From: Actinomycetes bacterium
GTDB taxonomy: Bacteria; Actinomycetota; Actinomycetes; Mycobacteriales; Mycobacteriaceae
Length of the DNA stretch: 18,633 nucleotides
Reading direction: 5' to 3'
Assembly (NCBI GenBank): GCA_023416315.1
Contig: JAEZIA010000187.1
Span: forward strand, 1 to 18,633
Below are positions 13,627 through 18,633 of the stretch, piece by piece; position 1 is the first letter of the stretch, and each line of letters starts with the position of its first letter. Under the pieces are notes generated by a model that searched no databases, was not told the origin of the DNA, and saw only the letters and a list, made by a program, of their open reading frames with translations. The position numbers and the translations under genes were made by a program.

Positions 13627-14432
13627 AGCTCGCGTCGCGACGGCGCGCCCGGATGGGCCTCGACCACCCGTGCACAGGCGTCCTTGACCCGAAGGCCGTC
13701 GGCCACCAGGGCGTCGACCTCGGCCACCAGCGTCGGCAGATCGGTGGTCGGCACTGCGCCGCCGAGCACCACGGTGATCTCGCCGAGCACCTTCTCGTCG
13801 GCCCACTGCGCGAGCTCGGCCAGCGAGCCGCGCAGGATCTCCTCGTGCACCTTGGTCAGCTCGCGGCACACCACCACTCGCCGGTCGCCGCCGAGTTCGT
13901 CGACGGCGTCGCGCAGACAGTCGGCCAGCCGCCGCGGTGATTCGAAGAACACGCACGTGCGCTGCTCGCCGGCCAGGCCGGCCAGCCAGGCCCGCCGCGC
14001 GGACTGTTTGCGCGGCGCGAAGCCCTCGAAGCAGAACCGGTCGGACGGCAGCCCGGAGACGGCCAGCGCAGTGGTGACCGCTGACGGGCCGGGTAGACAG
14101 GACACGGCGACGCCGGCCTCAATGCAGGCCGTCACCATCCGGTATCCCGGGTCGTTGATCAGCGGCATCCCGGCGTCGCTGACCACCAGCACCGTGGCGC
14201 CGCCCTTGATGTCCTCGACGAGCGCGGGCGCCCGGGCCGCCTCGTTCTGGTCGAACAGGCTGACCACCCGCCCGGTGATCTTCACGCCGAGCGCCTGGGC
14301 CAGGGTGCGCACCCGCCGGGTGTCCTCGGCGGCCACCACGTCGGCGGTGGCGAAGGCGTCGACCAGTCGTTTCGAGGCGTCGGACGGCTGACCCAACGGC
14401 GTGGCACCGAGCAGCAGTCGACCGACACCCAT
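13590..14432 (-). CDS. rsmI: 16S rRNA (cytidine1402-2'-O)-methyltransferase (RsmI)
   Basis: A 280-residue tetrapyrrole-methylase-fold enzyme that 2'-O-methylates C1402 in the decoding centre of 16S rRNA. Family blocks are GRLLLGATPLGQPSD at 4-18, VVAAEDTRR at 32-40, SDAGMPLINDPGY at 85-97, LPGPSAVTTALAVSGLP at 113-129, FCFEGFAPR at 133-141 and FFESPRR at 162-168. A helix-turn-helix-like C-terminal segment follows (GLRVKDACARVVEA). ATG 14432 is chosen, rather than upstream in-frame codons, because it lies 7 nt after a TAGGCT -10 and matches the family N-terminus; longer versions would overlap the divergent mannosyltransferase. It is divergent from the mannosyltransferase and convergent with pabB, overlapping pabB by 37 bp. 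Confidence 0.95.
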   Translation of the reverse strand: MGVGRLLLGATPLGQPSDASKRLVDAFATADVVAAEDTRRVRTLAQALGVKITGRVVSLFDQNEAARAPALVEDIKGGATVLVVSDAGMPLINDPGYRMVTACIEAGVAVSCLPGPSAVTTALAVSGLPSDRFCFEGFAPRKQSARRAWLAGLAGEQRTCVFFESPRRLADCLRDAVDELGGDRRVVVCRELTKVHEEILRGSLAELAQWADEKVLGEITVVLGGAVPTTDLPTLVAEVDALVADGLRVKDACARVVEAHPGAPSRRELYDAVLRSRSDG

Positions 14433-14439
14433 GCCCGAC

Positions 14440-14449
14440 AGCCTACGAT
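14440..14449. promoter_or_regulatory. Shared bidirectional -10 element, rsmI/pmt
   Basis: The 10-mer AGCCTACGAT has TACGAT on the plus strand (14444-14449) and TAGGCT on the minus strand (14445-14440), again sharing the central TA. The plus hexamer is 8 nt from the pmt ATG at 14458 and the minus hexamer is 7 nt from the rsmI ATG at 14432. Both transcripts should be leaderless. The arrangement is the same as at tatD/metG. Confidence 0.6.
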
Positions 14450-14457
14450 CGCAGACG

Positions 14458-16008
14458 ATGACCACCACCGCCGATGACCTCGACGCGCACCCGCGCCGCG
14501 CACCCGTCATCAGCCCAGGACCGCTGGTGCCGGTGGCCGACTTCGGCCCCGTCGACCGCATCGAGGGCTGGGTGGCCACCGCGATCATCACGGCGCTGGC
14601 CGCACTGACCCGGCTGATGAACCTCGGCTCGCCGACCGATGCGGGCACCCCGATCTTCGACGAGAAGCACTACGCGCCGCAGGCCTGGCAGGTGCTGCAC
14701 AACTACGGCGTCGAGGACAACCCCGGGTTCGGACTGGTCGTGCACCCGCCGGTCGGTAAGCAGCTGATCGGACTCGGTGAGGCGCTGTTCGGCTACAACG
14801 GCGTGGGCTGGCGATTCACCAGCGCGGTGCTGGGCGTGCTGCTCGTCCTGCTGGTGGTACGCATCGTGCGGCGGATCAGCCGCTCGACGCTCGTCGGTGC
14901 GATGGCCGGGCTGCTGCTGATCGCCGACGGGGTGAGCTTCGTCGCGGCGCGCAGTGCGCTGCTCGACGGCATCCAGACGTTCTTCGTGGTGGCGGCGTTC
15001 GGGGCGCTGATCGTCGACCGCGACCAGGTCCGCGAGCGAATGCACAACGCCCTGCTGGAGGGGCGCATCGCCGAGACCCCGTGGGGTCCCCGCCTCGGCG
15101 TGCGGTGGTGGCGTTTCGGTGCCGGGGTGCTGCTGGGTCTGGCCTGCGCGACGAAATGGTCCGGGCTGTACTTCGTGGTGTTCTTCGGCGCGATGTCGCT
15201 GGCCTTCGACATCGCCGCGCGCCGGGCCTACCGGGTGCCCCGCCCGTGGTTCGGCGCGATCCGCCGCGACGTCGGGCCGACCGCGTATGTGTTCCTGTTG
15301 ATTCCGTTCGCGGTGTACCTGGCCTCGTACGCGCCGTGGTTCGCCTCGGAGACGGCGGTCAACCGCTACGAGGTCGGTGAGTCGATCGGTGAGCGGCACT
15401 GGTACCAGCCACCGGATGCGATCCGGTCGCTGTGGCACTACACCTACAAGGCGTATCACTTCCACTCGACGCTGACGAATTCCGCGGGCAACCACCACCC
15501 GTGGGAGTCCAAGCCCTGGACGTGGCCGATGTCGTTGCGGCCGGTGCTGTACGCGATCGACAACCAGAACGTGCCGGGCTGCGGCGCGGCTTCGTGTGTG
15601 AAGGCCGTGATGCTGGTCGGCACCCCGGCGATGTGGTGGCTGGCGGTGCCCGTCCTGGGCTACGCGCTGTGGCGGTCGGTCGTCCGCCGCGACTGGCGCT
15701 ACGCCGTCGTGCTCACCGGGTATGGCGCGGGATTCCTGCCGTGGTTCGCCGACATCGACCGGCAGATGTACTTCTTCTACGCGGTGCCGATGGCGCCGTT
15801 CCTGGTGATGGCGATCGCGCTGATCCTCGGCGACATCCTGCACGCCCGTAATCAGAACGCCGAGCGGCGAACGCTGGGGCTGATCGTGGTCAGCGGCTAC
15901 ATCGCGCTGGTGATCACCAACTTCGCCTGGCTGTATCCGGTGCTCACCGGAGTCCCGATTTCCCAGGCGACGTGGAACATGGAGATCTGGCTGCCCAGCT
16001 GGCGCTAG
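14458..16008 (+). CDS. pmt: Polyprenyl-phosphomannose--protein O-mannosyltransferase (PMT, GT39)
   Basis: A 516-residue multi-pass membrane glycosyltransferase. It transfers mannose from polyprenyl-phosphate-mannose to Ser/Thr of secreted proteins and lipoproteins during export. The catalytic DE of the first extracytoplasmic loop is visible in TPIFDEKHYAPQAW (D68, E69), after a first membrane segment at about 36-53. At least eight further hydrophobic segments follow, including VLGVLLVLLVVRIV, MAGLLLIADGVSF, FGAGVLLGLACATKWSG, AYVFLLIPFAVYLASY, VPVLGYALW and FLVMAIALILGDIL. HFHSTLTNSAGNHHPWESKPW in the large loop and the WPLY-like C-terminal end are typical. It corresponds to M. tuberculosis Rv1002c by neighbourhood (next to rsmI). 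The start is ATG 14458, leaderless relative to TACGAT. Confidence 0.94.
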   Translation: MTTTADDLDAHPRRAPVISPGPLVPVADFGPVDRIEGWVATAIITALAALTRLMNLGSPTDAGTPIFDEKHYAPQAWQVLHNYGVEDNPGFGLVVHPPVGKQLIGLGEALFGYNGVGWRFTSAVLGVLLVLLVVRIVRRISRSTLVGAMAGLLLIADGVSFVAARSALLDGIQTFFVVAAFGALIVDRDQVRERMHNALLEGRIAETPWGPRLGVRWWRFGAGVLLGLACATKWSGLYFVVFFGAMSLAFDIAARRAYRVPRPWFGAIRRDVGPTAYVFLLIPFAVYLASYAPWFASETAVNRYEVGESIGERHWYQPPDAIRSLWHYTYKAYHFHSTLTNSAGNHHPWESKPWTWPMSLRPVLYAIDNQNVPGCGAASCVKAVMLVGTPAMWWLAVPVLGYALWRSVVRRDWRYAVVLTGYGAGFLPWFADIDRQMYFFYAVPMAPFLVMAIALILGDILHARNQNAERRTLGLIVVSGYIALVITNFAWLYPVLTGVPISQATWNMEIWLPSWR

Positions 16009-16020
16009 GAGTTCACCGAA

Positions 16021-16069
16021 GCTGTAGTTATCGAGCAGAAGTGCGAGTAACGAGCGCGATAACTACAGC
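16021..16069. repeat. Perfect 13-bp inverted repeat between convergent genes (possible bidirectional terminator)
   Basis: GCTGTAGTTATCG (16021-16033) and CGATAACTACAGC (16057-16069) are perfect reverse complements separated by 23 bp. They lie in the 73-bp gap between the ends of pmt and the LLM oxidoreductase. The arms are unusually AT-rich for this genome, and no T-tract follows on either strand. It could form a cruciform or RNA hairpin that ends both transcripts, or be one copy of a dispersed palindromic repeat. Confidence 0.7.
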
Positions 16070-16081
16070 CTCAGCGAGCGG

Positions 16082-17008
16082 CTAGAGGCCCAGCACCGGC
16101 TTCAGCAGCTCGGCGACCGCGGTGACGCCACCGGGCTTGTAGCCGTTGATCGTCGCCGCACTCAAGATCACCCCGTCCACGCCGGCGTCGAGCACCTTGG
16201 TCTTGATCTGGTCGGCGATCTGTTCCGGGCTGCCGAAGACGGCCTGCTGCTTGAAGTCGTCCGGGATCATGTCGGCGGTGACGTTCTCGTCGATCAACGC
16301 GATCGCGAGCACGCTGGTCTCGAGCGTGGCCGGGTCACGGCCGACCTTCTCGCACGCGTCGTTGACCACTGCGACCTTGCGTGGCAGCTCGTCGAACCCG
16401 GCGATGATGTTGAGGTGGTCGAAGTGGCGGGCCGCCAGCGGGATCGTCTTCTTCTCGCCGCTGCCGCCGATCATCAGCGGGATGTGGTCGCGGAAACGCG
16501 GATTGGCGAACGCCTCGTTGGTGCGGTAGTACTTGCCGTCAAAGGTCACCCGTTCGCCGCGCAGCATCGGCAGGATGATCTCCAGCGACTCGTCGAGCTT
16601 GTTGAACCGGTCGGTGAACGTGCCGAACTCATAGCCCAGCGAATCGTGTTCCAGCTCGAACCAACCGGTGCCGATACCCAGGATCGCCCGGCCCTGGCTG
16701 ATCACGTCGAGCGTGGTGATGGCCTTGGCCAGCAGTGTCGGATTGCGATAGCTGTTGCCGGTGACCAGCGTGCCCAGCTGCACCCGCTGCGTCGCGGCGC
16801 CCAGCGCACCGAGGGCGGTGTACGCCTCGAGCATCGGCTCTTCGGGGGCGCCGAGTCCGGGGAGTTGGTAGAAGTGATCCATCACGAAGACCGAATCGAA
16901 GCCGGCCGCCTCGGCCTCCTGGGCCTGCGCGATCACGGTGGGGAACAGCTCGGCGACGCCGGTTCCGTAAGAGAAGTTCGGGATCTGAAGTCCAAGTTTG
17001 ATTGCCAC
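16082..17008 (-). CDS. LLM-class F420-dependent oxidoreductase (Rv1855c-like)
   Basis: A 308-residue luciferase-like TIM-barrel oxidoreductase of the F420-using type, which moves hydride between coenzyme F420 and an organic substrate that cannot be predicted. The N-terminus KLGLQIPNFSYG, then VFVMDHFYQLPG, LVTGNSYRNP at 82-91, GIGTGWFELEH at 111-121, and the strongly conserved PLMIGGSGEKKTIPLAARHFDH at 177-198 are characteristic of the Rv1855c subgroup. GTG 17008 (MAIKLGLQ) is chosen because it lies 6 nt after a TACGTT -10 and fits the family N-terminus. The frame stays open a further 279 bp upstream, but that stretch is low-complexity Arg/Pro and overlaps the alcohol dehydrogenase remnant. 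A 16-bp palindrome covers the expected -35 region. Confidence 0.93.
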   Translation of the reverse strand: MAIKLGLQIPNFSYGTGVAELFPTVIAQAQEAEAAGFDSVFVMDHFYQLPGLGAPEEPMLEAYTALGALGAATQRVQLGTLVTGNSYRNPTLLAKAITTLDVISQGRAILGIGTGWFELEHDSLGYEFGTFTDRFNKLDESLEIILPMLRGERVTFDGKYYRTNEAFANPRFRDHIPLMIGGSGEKKTIPLAARHFDHLNIIAGFDELPRKVAVVNDACEKVGRDPATLETSVLAIALIDENVTADMIPDDFKQQAVFGSPEQIADQIKTKVLDAGVDGVILSAATINGYKPGGVTAVAELLKPVLGL

Positions 17009-17014
17009 GCGCTG

Positions 17015-17020
17015 AACGTA
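17015..17020 (-). promoter_or_regulatory. -10 element of the leaderless LLM oxidoreductase promoter
   Basis: TACGTT on the minus strand (17020 to 17015) matches TANNNT and is 6 nt from the GTG start at 17008. Confidence 0.5.
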
Positions 17021-17031
17021 ACCCGGATAAC

Positions 17032-17047
17032 CGGGGCGCGCGCCCCG
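17032..17047. promoter_or_regulatory. 16-bp perfect palindrome, candidate operator
   Basis: CGGGGCGCGCGCCCCG is its own reverse complement. It sits 12 bp upstream of the LLM -10 element, over the position of a -35, and 38 bp upstream of the -10 facing the adh remnant. It could bind a dimeric repressor. In GC-rich DNA such palindromes also arise by chance, and no regulator gene is adjacent. Confidence 0.35.
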
Positions 17048-17084
17048 TTTCACTCTCCGCGAACCCGGGAATATCGCCGACCCG

Positions 17085-17090
17085 TAAGGT
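17085..17090 (+). promoter_or_regulatory. -10 element before the adh remnant
   Basis: TAAGGT at 17085-17090 is followed after 7 nt by the ATG at 17098. The leaderless start of the former dehydrogenase gene therefore appears intact and could now transcribe into the CoA-transferase gene downstream. Confidence 0.5.
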
Positions 17091-17097
17091 CGGGTCC

Positions 17098-17354
17098 ATG
17101 AGGAGCCGCACCGCCGTCGTCCGCGATCTGGGCGGCGCCTGGTCGGTGGAGGAGTTCGAACTCGATCCTCCGCGCGCCGGCGAGGTGTTGATCCAGATGG
17201 GGTGCTGATGGACAAGAACCTGTGCGGGACGGTGTTCGGGTCATACAACCCGAGGGCCGACATCTCCCTGCTGGCCGGCATGTTCACCGCCGGTCAGCTG
17301 CGCCTCGACGAGAGGATCACTGCGCGGTATCCGCTCGAATTCGGGATCGCTTGA
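17098..17354 (+). pseudogene. Remnant of a zinc-dependent (NDMA-type, MDR family) alcohol dehydrogenase
   Basis: The first 36 codons (MRSRTAVVRDLGGAW..., GEVLIQMGC, stop at 17206-17208) match the start of MDR-family zinc alcohol dehydrogenases. They break off just before the expected AAGLCHSD zinc region. From 17208, in another frame, a 48-codon stretch (MDKNLCGTVFGSYNPRADI..., GQLRLDERITARYPL, stop at 17352-17354) matches the C-terminal part of the same family. That segment is also cut off before the usual final ~25 residues. About 300 central residues, including both zinc sites and the Rossmann fold, are therefore missing, with the junction near 17200-17207. It reads as an internal deletion with further end loss. 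The -10 and start codon remain. The CoA-transferase start follows 5 nt after the last stop. Confidence 0.75.
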
Positions 17355-17359
17355 TTCGC

Positions 17360-18633
17360 ATGGCTTCTCCCCTGTCGGGTATCCGGGTGCTCGAGATCGG
17401 TGAACGCATCGCCACTGCCTATTGCGGCAAGCTGTTGCGCGACGCCGGTGCCGACGTGGTGATGGTCGAACCGCCTGCCGGGCATCGGTTGCGCCGGTTC
17501 CGGCCGGCCGGCGTTGCGCCCTCGGCGGGTGACAGCCCCTTCTTCGCGTTCCTTGCCGGCGGCAAGCGCAGCGTCCTGAGCACGTCGTTACGCAGCGAAC
17601 TGGCGTCGGCCGATGTCGTGATCCTGGGCGCCTCACCGGGCGAGGCCGCCGCGCTCGGGCTCGACCGTGACGAGATCGACTGCGGCACAACGCCGGTGGT
17701 CACAGTATCCGACTTTGGCTGGAGCGGACCGTGGACCGAACTGCCCGCGACGGAGTTCACGCTGCAGGGCTGGTGCGGATCGACCGGTTCGCGCGGCGAG
17801 CCGGAGCGGCCGCCCATCGCGGTCGGTGGCGACCTCGGGGAATTCATCGCGGGCAGTTACGCCGCGTTCTTGGCGCTCGCCGCGCACCGTGGCGGCCGCG
17901 GATTCGACATGTCGGTACTGGAGGCCATGACCACCTCGATGCAGGTGTTCTCCTGGCTGCGCAAAGAATTGATGCTCCTGGAAGTCGTCGGTCGGTCCAC
18001 CGAAGTGCCGTCGGTGGAGCGCGCCAAGGACGGCTACGTGGGCATCTCGATGGCGACCGGCCAGCAGTGGCAGGACTTCTGCGCGATGGTCGAATGCCCC
18101 GACCTCGCCGAGGTTCCCGAGTTGCGCTTTCAGGTCGGCCGCTGGCAGCAGCGAGATTTGATCCGGGCCCGCACCGGCGACTGGTTCGCCGCGCACACCG
18201 TCGCGGAGATCGTCGAACTGGCCGCCCTGTTCCGCATTCCGATGGCGGCCATCGGAACCGGCGAAACCCTTGCCCAGATGGATCATTTCGCAGCCCGCGG
18301 CTCGTTCGTCGACCACCCCGCGGGGTTCCGGGCGCCAGGACCACCGTGGCGGATGAGCCACACCCCGCCGCTGCCACCAGCGCTACCGCCCGCCCTCGGC
18401 GAGGGTGCGCCCGGCCGGGCGCCGCGGGAAAAGACTTTCGGGACGAAGCCCCCACTGGACGGGGTCCGCATCGTCGACCTGACGGCGTTCTGGGCAGGCC
18501 CCTCAGCGACCCATCTGCTGGCGATGCTCGGCGCCGACGTGGTGAAAATCGAATCCATTCAGCGGCCCGACGGGATGCGGTTCGCCGGCGGCTTCCGCGC
18601 CGACGTCGAACGGTGGTGGGAGTACAGCTGGGT
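17360..18633 (+). CDS. CaiB/BaiF class III CoA-transferase, tandem-domain fusion, 3'-truncated by the window
   Basis: The frame is open from ATG 17360 to the window end (424 codons), so the gene continues beyond it. Residues from about 4 onward (SGIRVLEIGERIATAYCGKLLRDAGADVVMVEPP) form a complete CaiB/BaiF domain. It includes the presumed catalytic Asp in GGDLGEF (D158) and the downstream RGGRGFDMSVLEAM. A Pro-rich linker (about 330-355, PPLPPALPPALG) leads to a second copy beginning near 363 (LDGVRIVDLTAFWAGPSA, then LGADVVKIES), cut off by the window edge. Family members transfer CoA between carboxylic acids; the substrates here are unknown. Internally duplicated forms are known in actinobacteria for bile-acid, steroid and aromatic catabolism. 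There is no clear ribosome-binding site or promoter; it begins 5 nt after the adh remnant and may rely on that promoter. Confidence 0.85.
   Translation, partial: MASPLSGIRVLEIGERIATAYCGKLLRDAGADVVMVEPPAGHRLRRFRPAGVAPSAGDSPFFAFLAGGKRSVLSTSLRSELASADVVILGASPGEAAALGLDRDEIDCGTTPVVTVSDFGWSGPWTELPATEFTLQGWCGSTGSRGEPERPPIAVGGDLGEFIAGSYAAFLALAAHRGGRGFDMSVLEAMTTSMQVFSWLRKELMLLEVVGRSTEVPSVERAKDGYVGISMATGQQWQDFCAMVECPDLAEVPELRFQVGRWQQRDLIRARTGDWFAAHTVAEIVELAALFRIPMAAIGTGETLAQMDHFAARGSFVDHPAGFRAPGPPWRMSHTPPLPPALPPALGEGAPGRAPREKTFGTKPPLDGVRIVDLTAFWAGPSATHLLAMLGADVVKIESIQRPDGMRFAGGFRADVERWWEYSW

Noticed and set aside
14433..14648. Longer rsmI start at 14648
   Set aside because: It would overlap the first 191 bp of pmt. 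The RsmI family begins at MGVGRLLLGATPLG, and the -10 position supports ATG 14432.
14443..15843. Minus-strand open frame (466 codons) opposite pmt
   Set aside because: It is a Gln/His/Arg-rich antisense shadow of a membrane protein gene with no recognisable domain.
17009..17287. N-terminal extension of the LLM oxidoreductase by 93 codons
   Set aside because: It is an Arg/Pro-rich, family-unlike sequence that overlaps the adh remnant and both -10 elements.
1..18633. CRISPR array, tRNA, rRNA or phage genes
   Set aside because: No regularly spaced repeats, cloverleaf sequences or phage-type proteins were found when reading the gaps and gene products.

Overview
The window is high-GC actinobacterial DNA, almost certainly from a fast-growing Mycobacterium (Mycolicibacterium). 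The evidence is the order metG / tatD-rpfB-rsmA(ksgA)-ispE-pks16, which matches the mycobacterial core, together with pabB, rsmI and a PMT-family protein mannosyltransferase, an Rv1855c-like F420 (LLM) oxidoreductase, frequent GTG starts and many leaderless -10-to-start-codon junctions. The species cannot be fixed from this sequence alone. No tRNA, rRNA, CRISPR array, insertion sequence or prophage was seen.

Layout. Positions 1-431 (+) hold the 3' end of a SAM-dependent O-methyltransferase, tail to tail with a minus-strand block. Read leftwards from 7190 that block is tatD, rpfB, rsmA(ksgA), ispE, a small leaderless ORF and a pks16-type acyl-AMP ligase. It is interrupted at 3392-4207 by a plus-strand, kinase-domain-only Ser/Thr protein kinase lying between ksgA and ispE. 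From 7210 the plus strand carries metG, gdhA, and a two-gene module made of an FAD oxidoreductase and an ECF41 (SigJ-like) sigma factor. A near-consensus ECF41 promoter precedes that module. Next come pabB (+), convergent with rsmI (-), and rsmI is divergent from the mannosyltransferase (+). A 13-bp inverted repeat separates the mannosyltransferase from the convergent LLM oxidoreductase. The right end has a decayed zinc alcohol dehydrogenase remnant that still has a promoter, then the start of a tandem-domain class III (CaiB/BaiF) CoA-transferase that runs off the window.

How the parts work together. rpfB (peptidoglycan remodelling and resuscitation), ksgA (16S rRNA maturation) and ispE (isoprenoid precursors) form the conserved mycobacterial set described as controlled by an RNA switch. 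A terminator-like hairpin with a T-rich tail sits just upstream of rpfB. The oxidoreductase and sigma factor look like a self-contained, autoregulated ECF41 unit. Translational coupling by GTGA overlaps recurs three times. Nine start codons sit 6-9 nt after a TANNNT -10 hexamer, pointing to leaderless transcripts; two divergent pairs share a TA between opposed -10 elements.

No wholly new multi-gene system is evident. The most interesting items are the ECF41 unit with its promoter, the kinase splitting the ksgA-ispE unit, the coupled leaderless small ORF before pks16, the shared-TA bidirectional promoters, the rpfB leader hairpin, and the adh remnant.
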